From: Streptomyces sp. NBC_00287 | Lineage (GTDB): Bacteria > Actinomycetota > Actinomycetes > Streptomycetales > Streptomycetaceae | DNA length: 64,000 nucleotides | NCBI RefSeq assembly: GCF_036173105.1 | Contig: NZ_CP108053.1 | Location: forward strand, 5,146,001-5,210,000 | Direction: 5' to 3' | Part shown: in pieces, positions 24,169 through 31,618 of the stretch | Position numbering within the stretch: the stretch's first letter is position 1 | Layout of the letters: each line of letters opens with the position of its first letter | The notes under the pieces: generated by a model | The model's input: only the letters and a program-made list of their open reading frames with translations | What the model was told of the DNA's origin: nothing | The model's database searches: none | Made by a program: the position numbers and the translations under genes

Positions 24169-24537
24169 ATGCTGCTCGCCATCGGTGACGTCGTCCGTAT
24201 CCGCAGTGAAAAGGCCCTGGGCACGGTGGCCGGCGTCGCCGCTCACCGCTCCGGGAACCTGGTCGACGTCCAGACGAACGGCAACGACCTGCGCCCGGTC
24301 CGCCCGGCCGACATCGAGCTGGTCGCCCGCGGCACCAAGCCCATGACCTCCGGCCGCGCGCTTGCCACCCTGCTGTTCCTCGTGCTTGGCATCGCCGCTG
24401 CCGTCGCCAACGGCCACTACGTCCGCGACCTGGGCGCGAACTGGGCCACGGTCGTCTTCGTGTCGTTCACCTCGGTCACCGCGGTGACCGGAGGACTGAT
24501 CAACCTCTTCAACCGGCCCCGTCGGGTCCGGGTCTGA
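24169..24537 (+). CDS. Small element membrane protein with KOW/SH3-like start
   Basis: 122 residues, ATG 24169 behind AAGGGGGAA. The N-terminal 55 residues are beta-rich (LAIGDVVRIRSEKALGTVAG, VDVQTNGNDLRPVRPADIEL), resembling a small SH3-like barrel. Two membrane helices follow (ALATLLFLVLGIAAAVANG; ATVVFVSFTSVTAVTGGLI). I do not know the function. It is the first clear gene of the rightward transfer operon, and small membrane proteins in this place are usually counted as Spd (spread) proteins. Confidence 0.65.
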   Translation: MLLAIGDVVRIRSEKALGTVAGVAAHRSGNLVDVQTNGNDLRPVRPADIELVARGTKPMTSGRALATLLFLVLGIAAAVANGHYVRDLGANWATVVFVSFTSVTAVTGGLINLFNRPRRVRV

Positions 24538-24552
24538 CCTTCCCTGCGTCGA

Positions 24553-24592
24553 CGGGGCGGGCGCCGTCTCTCCAAAGCCTGCGCCTGCCCCG
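24553..24592 (+). repeat. Recurrent hairpin, copy 1
   Basis: CGGGGCGGGCGC ... GCGCCTGCCCCG forms a stem around a 16-base loop CGTCTCTCCAAAGCCT. Nearly the same sequence, loop included, occurs at 31,472-31,506, again just after a stop and 40-60 bases before a gene. The conserved loop argues for more than a terminator, for example a processing or protein-binding site. Confidence 0.6.
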
Positions 24593-24628
24593 GCGGTCTT
24601 CCCGTCCCTCCACTTCAGGAGTCTTGCC

Positions 24629-24919
24629 ATGCGTACGTACATCGGCCGACAGCAGGCTGTCTCTGTCGAGGACTTCGCGGAACTCGCGCTCGGTACCCCG
24701 GTTGAGCTGTGGCTCGGGGTCGAGGGCGAGACGGACGAGGAGCGCGCGGCCCGCGAGGACGCGGCGCGCGACATCCTCGCCGACAACCCGGACCTTCCCG
24801 ATGACCTGGTCCGCATGGCCGCGCAGGTCATCGAGGACAACCCCGACCTGTTCGACGTCATCCCGCTCACCCGCCCCGCCCGGCGCCGTCGCCCGGCACG
24901 CAAGGGGGTGGCGGCATGA
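24629..24919 (+). CDS. Small acidic element protein
   Basis: 96 residues, ATG 24629 with CAGGAG upstream. Helical and acidic: VSVEDFAELALGTPVELWLG, EETDEERAAREDAARDILAD-like stretches, and a basic tail RPARRRRPARK. No known domain. The stop overlaps the next ATG (ATGA), so it is coupled to the DUF2637 protein. Found in the usual place for small conserved AICE proteins; role unknown. Confidence 0.7.
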   Translation: MRTYIGRQQAVSVEDFAELALGTPVELWLGVEGETDEERAAREDAARDILADNPDLPDDLVRMAAQVIEDNPDLFDVIPLTRPARRRRPARKGVAA

Positions 24920-25920
24920 CCACCACGCCCCCCGCACCGGAGGGGTCCTCGTCCGGGGTGCCGCCGCTGACCCGCCCGGAAATGGGGCTCGCCGGAATCG
25001 GCGCACTCGCCGCGGCCGGAGTCGGCGCACTCGGTCTGATCGCCTCCTTCGACGCCGTCTCCGCTGCTGCGGCTCGCTGGGGTTTCGGTGAGCCGTGGAT
25101 GCTGCCGGTCGGTATCGACGTGGCCATCCCTGTGTTCACCGTCGCCAACCTGCTGCTGATCCGCATGGATATGGCGCTTGCGTGGGTGCGGTTCGTGCCC
25201 TGGGTGCTCACCCTGGTCACCTGCGGGCTGAACGTCGCCGCCGGACATGGCGTGTGGGCGAAGGTCGCGCACGGCACGATGCCGTTGCTGTGGGTGGTGT
25301 TCTCCGAGATCGGCGCGCACATCTACGCCGTCCGGATCGGCGCGGCCACCGGCCGCCGCATGGAGAAGATCCGGTTCTCCCGCTGGCTGCTCGCCTTCCC
25401 CTCCACTTTCGCGCTGTGGCGCCGTATGACGCTGTGGGAGGTCACCTCCTACTCCGAGGCGCTGAAGCGGGAGAAAGAGCGGCAGTTGGCCCGCGCAGAC
25501 CTGCGTGAGCGCTACGGCCGTAAGTGGCGCACGAAGACCCCGCGGCGCGAGCGCGTGATGCTGCGCATGGGCGAACTCGCCCCCGCCGCCACCGAGCAGG
25601 AAACGCCCGCACCGCCCCCGGCGGAGACTCCGCCGGCACCCACTGCCGACCCTAAGCCGCGCCCGCGCCGCCGCCCCGGTACCAGCAAGGGCAAGGGCAA
25701 AGCTCAGCGCACCTTCGAGGAGCTGCTGACCGAGGCACGCGCGGCCACCGTGCAGTGGCCGGACGCGGAGCTGACCGCGGACCGCATCCGCACCGCCGTG
25801 CACGTCTCGCAGGCCAACGCCCGCACGTTGCGCGACACCCTGAAGGGCGAGCGCGCTGAGGGCCGCCCGCTGCACGCTGTGGACGCTGCGGGCGAGGAGT
25901 CAGAGGCTGAGGCCGCCTGA
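24916..25920 (+). CDS. DUF2637 membrane protein (SpdB-like transfer protein)
   Basis: 334 residues. Four hydrophobic helices lie in the first 150 residues (LAGIGALAAAGVGALGLIAS; VGIDVAIPVFTVANLLLI; FVPWVLTLVTCGLNVAAG; AHGTMPLLWVVFSEIGAHIY), the DUF2637 pattern. The C-terminal 170 residues are cytosolic: a basic/proline linker and a helical part (LTADRIRTAVHVSQANARTL) that looks like a winged-helix or HTH unit. Family members on Streptomyces plasmids and AICEs are linked to intramycelial spread with TraB. The stop and the next start share one base (TGATG). Confidence 0.82.
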   Translation: MTTTPPAPEGSSSGVPPLTRPEMGLAGIGALAAAGVGALGLIASFDAVSAAAARWGFGEPWMLPVGIDVAIPVFTVANLLLIRMDMALAWVRFVPWVLTLVTCGLNVAAGHGVWAKVAHGTMPLLWVVFSEIGAHIYAVRIGAATGRRMEKIRFSRWLLAFPSTFALWRRMTLWEVTSYSEALKREKERQLARADLRERYGRKWRTKTPRRERVMLRMGELAPAATEQETPAPPPAETPPAPTADPKPRPRRRPGTSKGKGKAQRTFEELLTEARAATVQWPDAELTADRIRTAVHVSQANARTLRDTLKGERAEGRPLHAVDAAGEESEAEAA

Positions 25921-26300
25921 TGCCCGGGGCATTCGGCAAGTGCTTCGACCCTTCCGGAAGCCAGTTCGGCATCCCCACCTACCCGTGGCGCTACGCCCCC
26001 GACGGGCTCGCCACGCGCCGCCAACTGCGCGCCCGCGGCTTACGTCCGGGCGGTCAGCCGATCGCGGCTCAGGTACTGCGCCCGCGCTACCGGCGCGGCC
26101 CGCTGGTCGCCTACCTCTACCGCGTCGACCGCGCCAAACCCGTGCGGCCGATGACGCCCGGCAAGCGGGCCGCACTCGCCAAGGCGATGTGCGCCCGCCG
26201 CACCTGCCCGAACTGCCGCACCGACGCCGGATACGTCATCCCGACCTCACTCGGCATGTGCGTGCCCTGCGCCTTCCCCGACACCCCCACCACGACCTGA
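25920..26300 (+). CDS. RRQRL-motif zinc-binding mobile-element protein
   Basis: 126 residues, ATG 25920. YPWRYAPDGLATRRQLRARG shows the Arg-Arg-Gln-rich motif that names the family. A C-terminal zinc ribbon is formed by CARRTCPNC and MCVPC. GPLVAYLYRVDRA is the conserved middle strand. The family is restricted to actinobacterial plasmids and integrative elements and lies next to transfer genes; its biochemical role is not known. Very basic, so nucleic acid binding is plausible. Confidence 0.78.
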   Translation: MPGAFGKCFDPSGSQFGIPTYPWRYAPDGLATRRQLRARGLRPGGQPIAAQVLRPRYRRGPLVAYLYRVDRAKPVRPMTPGKRAALAKAMCARRTCPNCRTDAGYVIPTSLGMCVPCAFPDTPTTT

Positions 26301-26322
26301 ACACTCCGAGGAGGGGCTGACC

Positions 26323-26640
26323 ATGCTCAAGCCCAACACCCGCCGCCTTGACCGCGAAATCCAGCAGACCGAGCGCAAGCTCGAAGCGGCCCGTAAGCAG
26401 GAGATGTGGCCGCTCACCGGCCGCGAACGCCGCCAGGTCGTGGCCGCCCTGGCGGGCGGCTCCTACAAGGTCGTCCGCGGCAAGAGCCCCGGCCGCGCGG
26501 AACGGAAGCTGGAGACGCTCTGGCAGTCGGTGCTGAACCGGCTCACCACGGAGCTGACCGCATTGCAGACCGAGCGGCAGCGGATCGTCAACGAAGCCGC
26601 CACCGCGAAGGCCGCCAAGAAGTCCTCCATCTGGTGGTGA
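26323..26640 (+). CDS. Small coiled-coil element protein
   Basis: 105 residues, ATG 26323 behind GAGGAGGGG. Two helical segments of coiled-coil character (RRLDREIQQTERKLEAARKQ; LTTELTALQTERQRIVNEAA) flank a short middle part LTGRERRQVVAALAGGSYK. It is basic overall and ends SSIWW. No recognised family. It directly precedes traB and may assist DNA transfer. Confidence 0.65.
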   Translation: MLKPNTRRLDREIQQTERKLEAARKQEMWPLTGRERRQVVAALAGGSYKVVRGKSPGRAERKLETLWQSVLNRLTTELTALQTERQRIVNEAATAKAAKKSSIWW

Positions 26641-26766
26641 CCGCGCCGACCACGGGCGCCCCCACCGCCGTCTGACCTCCCCGCAATGAATCCGGCGGGG
26701 CCCGTCCGCTCACCTCCTACAGCGACGGACCGGCCCCGCCTTTCCTCCCATTGGAAGGGAATCTCA

Positions 26767-28992
26767 GTGAAGCACCCCGACGACGACAACGAACTGTTCA
26801 ACCGACTCGAAGCCGAGATGAACGCCGACTCCGGGGGCGAGGTAGTCGACCTCGACAAGGCGCGGTCGGCCCGAGCCGAGTCGGCCGACCCGACCACCCG
26901 ACCCGACTCCGACCCGTCAGCCGACTCCGGCGCGGACCGGTCGGGTACCGAGTCGGCCGACCCGACCGCAGCCGTGATGGTCGACCAACCGGCCCCGCGG
27001 GCGACCGGTCCGGGTTACCTCGGTCGGCTCGCGGGAGCGCACCGCCGTGCGGTCGTTCCCGAGTGGCTGCGCTCGCTGGCAGAGCTGCGGACCGCCGCGG
27101 CGTGGGTGGCCCGCCACTACGCCCACTCGGTCGGCTACCACGCGCTTCGGGCCCCGGTCTACGCCGCCCGCCTCACCCTCCAAGCCCCTTCCGGCGCCGC
27201 GAAGTTCGTGGGCGGCATCATGCGGTGGGTGGCCGACCGTGAGGGGGAGCCGGTCCGACTCGCCGCGGTCCGCCGTGAGGACGCCGCGGAATACCTGAAG
27301 CTGTCGCGGCAGCGCGACGGACGCGTCCGACTGCGCACCCTCGTGGCCGTGCTCGGAATGTTCGTCGGGCTCGGGGCTGCGCTTGCCATGTACGTGCTCG
27401 CCCCCGGCTGGCTTCAGGCGGTGTCGGTGAGCGCGGTCGTGATGGCGCTCGGGTTCGCCGGCCGCCGCGCGGATGCCCCGGTTATCCACCGTGCGGTGGA
27501 ACTGCCCAAGGCGGTCAAGCTCACCAGTGACATTGTGCTGCGTGCCCTTGGGGCGCTCGGCATCCCCGCCATCAACCAGGCGCAGGCCAAGGGCCGCGAC
27601 GGATTCGAGTTCACCGCTCCCATCACCCGCGACGGGCCCGGTTGGCGCGCGGAGGGCAACCTCCCGTACGGCGTCACGGTGACCGACGTTATCGAGCGCC
27701 GCGACCGGCTCGCTTCCGGCCTGCGCCGCCCGCTGGGGTGCGTGTGGCCCGAGGCGGTGCCGGATGAGCACACCGGTCACCTCGTGCTCTGGGTCGGGGA
27801 TCAGGACATGTCCCGCGCCAAGCAGCCCAAGTGGCCGCTGCTCAAGTCGGGTTCGGTCGACCTGTTCAAGCCGGTCGCCTACGGCACTGACCAGCGCGGA
27901 CGCTGGGTCGAAGCCACGCTGATGTACATCGCGGGCGTCATCGGCGCCATCCCCCGCATGGGCAAGACGTTCCTGCTCAGGCTGCTGCTGCTCATCGCCG
28001 CGCTCGATCCGCGGGCTGAGCTGCACACCTACGACATGAAGGGCACGGGCGATCTCGACCCGGTCGGCGACGCCGTCTCGCACCGGCACGCCGCGGGTGA
28101 CGATGACGAGTCCATCGAGTACTGCCTGAACGACTTCCGGGCGCTGCGCGAGGAACTCAGGCGGCGCACGAAGGTGATCCGCTCGCTGCCGCGGGATGTC
28201 TGCCCGGAGTCGAAGGTGACCAGCGCTCTTGCCGACAAGCGCTCCCTGGGTCTGCACCCGATTGTGATCGGGGTGGATGAGTGCCAGGTGCTGTTCGAGC
28301 ACCCCGAGCACGCCAAGGAGTTCGAGGAGATCGCAACCGACCTGGTCAAGCGCGGTCCGGCCACTGGCATCGTGCTGCTGCTCGCCACGCAGCGCCCGGA
28401 CGCCAAGGCACTGCCGACGGGTATCTCCGCGAACGCGTCGGCCCGCTGGTGCCTGAAGGTCATGGGCCAGCTGGAGAACGACATGGTGCTCGGCACGTCC
28501 GCGTACAAGCGCGGGGTGCGGGCGACCATGTTCGCCTGGGGTGACAAGGGCATTCACTACTTCGTCGGTGAAGGCTCGGACGCCCGGATCGTGCGCTCCG
28601 TCTACATCGACGGCCAGGGTGCCGAAGCCATCGGCGCCCGCGCCCGCCGCCTGCGCGAGGAAGCGGGCACGCTGTCCGGGCACGCGCTCGGGGAGGCACC
28701 CGAGCCGGTCACCAGCGCGTATGACCTGCTGCGCGACATCCTCGCCGTTGTGCCGGCCGATGAGCCCAAGGTGTGGTCCGAGACCGTCGTCGCCCGCCTC
28801 GCGGAGCTGCGCGAGGAGGTCTACGACGGCTGGGACCCCGAAGGGCTCGCCGCGGCCCTGAAGCCGCACGGCGTCTCCACCATCCAGGTGGGCCGCCGGG
28901 TGAAGGGCAAGGTCGTCAACCGGCGCGGCATCGACCGCTCCCACATCACCACCGCGATTGCGGAGCGTGATGGAAAGCGGGACGCGGGCTGA
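26767..28992 (+). CDS. traB: TraB/FtsK-type DNA translocase
   Basis: 741 residues from GTG 26767 (GGAAGGGAA upstream; an ATG at 26686 has none). The acidic N-terminus has repeated S-A-D-P-T units. Two membrane helices lie near residues 210-250 (LRTLVAVLGMFVGLGAALAM; LQAVSVSAVVMALGFAGRR). The ATPase domain has Walker A GAIPRMGKT (GKT at 399-401) and Walker B IVIGVDEC (Asp504). A C-terminal winged helix (LAAALKPHGVSTIQVGRR) resembles the gamma domain that reads clt repeats. In Streptomyces, TraB alone moves double-stranded DNA between hyphae. Palindromic repeats follow at once. Confidence 0.88.
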   Translation: MKHPDDDNELFNRLEAEMNADSGGEVVDLDKARSARAESADPTTRPDSDPSADSGADRSGTESADPTAAVMVDQPAPRATGPGYLGRLAGAHRRAVVPEWLRSLAELRTAAAWVARHYAHSVGYHALRAPVYAARLTLQAPSGAAKFVGGIMRWVADREGEPVRLAAVRREDAAEYLKLSRQRDGRVRLRTLVAVLGMFVGLGAALAMYVLAPGWLQAVSVSAVVMALGFAGRRADAPVIHRAVELPKAVKLTSDIVLRALGALGIPAINQAQAKGRDGFEFTAPITRDGPGWRAEGNLPYGVTVTDVIERRDRLASGLRRPLGCVWPEAVPDEHTGHLVLWVGDQDMSRAKQPKWPLLKSGSVDLFKPVAYGTDQRGRWVEATLMYIAGVIGAIPRMGKTFLLRLLLLIAALDPRAELHTYDMKGTGDLDPVGDAVSHRHAAGDDDESIEYCLNDFRALREELRRRTKVIRSLPRDVCPESKVTSALADKRSLGLHPIVIGVDECQVLFEHPEHAKEFEEIATDLVKRGPATGIVLLLATQRPDAKALPTGISANASARWCLKVMGQLENDMVLGTSAYKRGVRATMFAWGDKGIHYFVGEGSDARIVRSVYIDGQGAEAIGARARRLREEAGTLSGHALGEAPEPVTSAYDLLRDILAVVPADEPKVWSETVVARLAELREEVYDGWDPEGLAAALKPHGVSTIQVGRRVKGKVVNRRGIDRSHITTAIAERDGKRDAG

Positions 28993-29002
28993 GGCTCCGG
29001 GG

Positions 29003-29090
29003 CCGCTAGCGCTAGCGGCACACCCCGCTAACGTTAGCGGCCCCGCTAGCGCCCCAAACCCGCTCTGATCAGGCCGCTAGCGGATAGCGG
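29003..29090. repeat. Palindromic repeat cluster after traB (candidate clt)
   Basis: Perfect 16-bp palindromes CCGCTAGCGCTAGCGG (29,003-29,018) and CCGCTAACGTTAGCGG (29,025-29,040), a half site CCGCTAGCG (29,043-29,051), and CCGCTAGCGG followed by ATAGCGG (29,074-29,090). All share CCGCTA/TAGCGG. In Streptomyces plasmids the cis-acting transfer locus with TraB recognition repeats commonly lies beside traB, so this is the obvious candidate. Confidence 0.6.
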
Positions 29091-29133
29091 CCCACCTGCG
29101 GAAACCCCTGAAAACCGCCTGGAAGGGCCCGCC

Positions 29134-29409
29134 ATGACCCCTGCCCTGCTCGCTATCACCCTGTTTCTCGGCATAACTCTGTGTTACGTCGCTGTGTGTG
29201 CTGCCTCGCCGTTCGGTAACTGCCGCAAGTGCAACGGCTGGGGCTTCGCGATGAAGACCGACCGCAAGGGCCGCATGAAGCGCGGCAAGGACTGCCGCCG
29301 CTGCCACGCGACCGGCAAGCGCATACGCGTCGGCCGCTGGCTCTACAACCGCTGGGCCCGCATCTACCGGGCGGGCACCGACACTCCCCGCCCGGAGGCC
29401 ACCCGATGA
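29134..29409 (+). CDS. Small membrane protein with zinc-finger-like cysteines
   Basis: 91 residues, ATG 29134 with GGAAGGG upstream. An N-terminal membrane helix (LLAITLFLGITLCYVAVCAA) is followed by CRKCNGWG and CRRCHATGK, two CxxC-G pairs spaced as in a DnaJ-type zinc finger, and a basic tail. Similar short proteins occur in many Streptomyces AICEs. The stop overlaps the next ATG (ATGA). Role unknown. Confidence 0.7.
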   Translation: MTPALLAITLFLGITLCYVAVCAASPFGNCRKCNGWGFAMKTDRKGRMKRGKDCRRCHATGKRIRVGRWLYNRWARIYRAGTDTPRPEATR

Positions 29410-29597
29410 CCCTCACCTTCTCCGCCGTGCCGCTGTTCGGCGCCGCCTCCGTCGTCGCCGTCAAGTCCAGGGCGAGCGGTCCGGGCGCCGCGGTGCTGCT
29501 GTTCCTGTTCGGCTTCTTCACCGCCGGGACCGGCGCGTATGAGCCCATCCACGACCTGGTGGCCTCCTTCGCCGACTTCCTGGCCTCCTTCGACTGA
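29406..29597 (+). CDS. Small membrane protein
   Basis: 63 residues, ATG 29406 overlapping the previous stop. Two short hydrophobic stretches (LTFSAVPLFGAASVVAV; GAAVLLFLFGFFTAGTGAY) suggest a hairpin in the membrane, and the tail ends DLVASFADFLASFD. No known family. It is kept in the operon by stop-start overlap and is probably a minor spread protein. Confidence 0.6.
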   Translation: MTLTFSAVPLFGAASVVAVKSRASGPGAAVLLFLFGFFTAGTGAYEPIHDLVASFADFLASFD

Positions 29598-29610
29598 CAG
29601 GAGAACCGCC

Positions 29611-30204
29611 GTGAACGACCCCACCCTTGCCCGCCACTGGCTCGCCGCCGCACTGCCCAAGGCCGCGCCCGCACTGGCCACCACGACCGTGCTCGCACTC
29701 GCCCGGATCTGGAACGCCAACGGCGCCGAACACTCCGTCGGCAACGCCGTCCTGATGACCGCCCTGTCCCTCGGGGCCGCCGCCACGGGCGTGGTCGCGG
29801 GCAACGCCACCGGAGACTCCGTGCTCACCGGGACCGCGTTCGCCGCCTCCGGCGCCCTCGCCTTCGCCGGGGTTGCCGGATACTCCGACGGACTCGCGCT
29901 GCCCCTGCTGCTGTGGTCGCTCGCCACCGCCGGCGCATACGCACTCGCCGCCCGCTACTGGCGCCACGACCGCCGCGAAACCGTGGCCTACGAGCGGCAG
30001 ACCAGCGAGCGGCGCGAGGAGTACGCCCACATCGAGCGCGTCGAAACCCTGCGCGCGACGACGCAGATCGAGGTGGCCCGTACTGGCGCCGCCTACGCCG
30101 AACAGCTCGCGCAGGCACTCGTCACCCGCGCCGCGCTGCCCGGCTTCGACCCCAAGGCGCTGGAAGCCGCGGGGCTCCCGGAGCTCCCGCAGGGGGATCG
30201 GTGA
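29611..30204 (+). CDS. Membrane protein of the transfer operon
   Basis: 197 residues from GTG 29611 (CAGGAG upstream). Three or four hydrophobic segments lie in residues 15-110 (APALATTTVLALARI; AVLMTALSLGAAATGVVAG; ASGALAFAGVAGYSDG; LPLLLWSLATAGAYALAA). A cytosolic helical tail rich in Arg/Glu follows (RREEYAHIERVETLRATTQI). It resembles SpdB-type spread proteins in build, not in clear sequence. The stop overlaps the next GTG. Confidence 0.65.
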   Translation: MNDPTLARHWLAAALPKAAPALATTTVLALARIWNANGAEHSVGNAVLMTALSLGAAATGVVAGNATGDSVLTGTAFAASGALAFAGVAGYSDGLALPLLLWSLATAGAYALAARYWRHDRRETVAYERQTSERREEYAHIERVETLRATTQIEVARTGAAYAEQLAQALVTRAALPGFDPKALEAAGLPELPQGDR

Positions 30205-30995
30205 GGTTCTACCTGACCACCCACAAGCGGCACTGGCTGCGCCTGACCGACGTGCCGCTGTTCCTGAAGTCCGAGCACTGGGACCGCGCCGTCAAGTGGG
30301 ACGTAGCTCGTGGTCCCTACGCCGTCGACTCCGGCGGTTTCATGGAGCTGAAGGACAAGGGCACCTGGACTCGCCCGCCCCGGCAGTACGTCGATGACCT
30401 GCGCCGCATCTGGGAGCACGTCGGCCCTTACGACTGGGCCGCTCCGCAGGACTGGATGTGTGAAGAGGCCATCATTGAGGGCGGTTGGTTCGGCGGACAG
30501 TACTTCGTTGGCACCCACCTCAGCGTTGGCGAACACCAGCGCCGCACCGTAGCCAACTTCCTGGAACTGCGCTCCCTCGCCCCTGACCTGCGCATAGCCC
30601 CTGTCCTCCAGGGCCGTGAAGTCGACGACTACGAGCGCTGTGTGGAGCTCTACGAGAACGCCGGAGTAGACCTGCGCGCCGAACCGGTGGTGGGGCTCGG
30701 CTCGGTCTGCCGATTGCAATCCACCCGCAAGGGCGCCGCGATCGTCAATGCCATGGCCGCGCACGGCTTCAAGCTGCACGGCTTCGGCTTCAAGATCCTC
30801 GGACTGGAACGCGTCGGCCACCTGCTGGCATCCGCGGACTCCGCCGCCTGGAGCTCCCACGCCCGCCGCCGCGCGCCCCTGCCCGGTCACACCCACAAGA
30901 ACTGCGCCAACTGCATCGACTACGCCATGCGCTGGCGTACCCGCGTCCTGGCAAGCCTGCCGCCCTGGCAACAGCCCTTCCTCAACGCAGCCTGA
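30201..30995 (+). CDS. TGT/DpdA-like deazapurine transferase-family protein
   Basis: 264 residues from GTG 30201, overlapping the previous stop. It has the barrel signatures of tRNA-guanine transglycosylases: VDSGGF with Asp43 (general-base motif DSGGF), IAPVLQG (the VQG strand), VVGLGSV (region of the nucleophile) and HGFGFK. Near the C-terminus HTHKNCANC could bind zinc. Proteins of this size in actinobacterial plasmids and phages are named after DpdA, which puts 7-deazaguanine into DNA. No preQ0 synthesis genes or other dpd genes are present, so it would need host-made base. The substrate is inferred only. Confidence 0.72.
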   Translation: MRFYLTTHKRHWLRLTDVPLFLKSEHWDRAVKWDVARGPYAVDSGGFMELKDKGTWTRPPRQYVDDLRRIWEHVGPYDWAAPQDWMCEEAIIEGGWFGGQYFVGTHLSVGEHQRRTVANFLELRSLAPDLRIAPVLQGREVDDYERCVELYENAGVDLRAEPVVGLGSVCRLQSTRKGAAIVNAMAAHGFKLHGFGFKILGLERVGHLLASADSAAWSSHARRRAPLPGHTHKNCANCIDYAMRWRTRVLASLPPWQQPFLNAA

Positions 30996-31007
30996 CGAAA
31001 GGAAGCC

Positions 31008-31460
31008 ATGTTCGAGATCCGCATCATCTGTGACCCGGCCGACACTGACCGCGTCACCGACGCCCTGTCGCAGGCCTTCACCACCGGCCCCGTACGCCAG
31101 CACCCCACCCGCGACGGCGAGCGGCTGCGCCTGTACGTCACGGCCGACCACCACAGCAACACCGGACTGTGGCCCACCTCGGAGGAGGCCTACGCGCTCG
31201 CCCCGAGCATCGTCAGCGAGATCGGATGGACCGCCCAGACGGCTGCCGACAAGCCGTTCGGCACCCGGCTGCCCCGTGACTTCTGGCTCCGCAAAGCGGC
31301 GTTGCTGGACCGCATCGCCCTGCAGGATGTCGGCGACGACGCGGCCGAGACCGCGAACGAGGCGGCAGAGCGGCTCATGAGCCTGGACGACGCGGGCGTC
31401 ATCTGCGACCCGCGCCACTACGTCCGCCAGCAGTACGCCCACTGGATCAACAACCAGTAG
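31008..31460 (+). CDS. Conserved element protein of unknown function
   Basis: 150 residues, ATG 31008 behind GAAAGGAAG. The N-terminal half looks like a small alpha/beta domain (MFEIRIICDPADTDRVTDAL; RLRLYVTADHH). The C-terminal half is helical (FWLRKAALLDRIALQDVGDD; RHYVRQQYAHWIN). No recognised family or catalytic motif. It closes the run of coupled genes that begins at 29,134. Confidence 0.65.
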   Translation: MFEIRIICDPADTDRVTDALSQAFTTGPVRQHPTRDGERLRLYVTADHHSNTGLWPTSEEAYALAPSIVSEIGWTAQTAADKPFGTRLPRDFWLRKAALLDRIALQDVGDDAAETANEAAERLMSLDDAGVICDPRHYVRQQYAHWINNQ

Positions 31461-31471
31461 CTACGCCCGGA

Positions 31472-31506
31472 GCGGGCGCCGTCTCTCCAAAGCCTGCGCC
31501 CGCCCC
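31472..31506 (+). repeat. Recurrent hairpin, copy 2
   Basis: GCGGGCGC-loop-GCGCCCGC with the same 16-base loop CGTCTCTCCAAAGCCT as at 24,553-24,592. It sits 11 bases after a stop and before the replication genes, so it may separate the transfer and replication operons. Confidence 0.6.
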
Positions 31507-31545
31507 GGTTCTCCAGTCCCTCCAAGAGAGCAGGAGATGTCCAGC

Positions 31546-31614
31546 ATGACCCAACGTCGTGCATTCGGCGAGGGCCGTCCGGCCCCCGCCACCCATCGAG
31601 CACGTCTGGGGTGA
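31546..31614 (+). other. Possible 22-codon leader frame before the prim-pol gene
   Basis: ATG 31,546 (or ATG 31,537, in frame) follows GCAGGAG and encodes a basic peptide beginning MTQRRAFGEGRPAP. It stops at 31,614, five bases before the prim-pol ATG. Spacing suggests translational coupling or a leader. No family support. Confidence 0.35.
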
Positions 31615-31618
31615 CGAC

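Noticed and set aside
26917..28944. Long open frame opposite traB
   Set aside because: No family motifs; the traB frame has Walker motifs and a ribosome-binding site.
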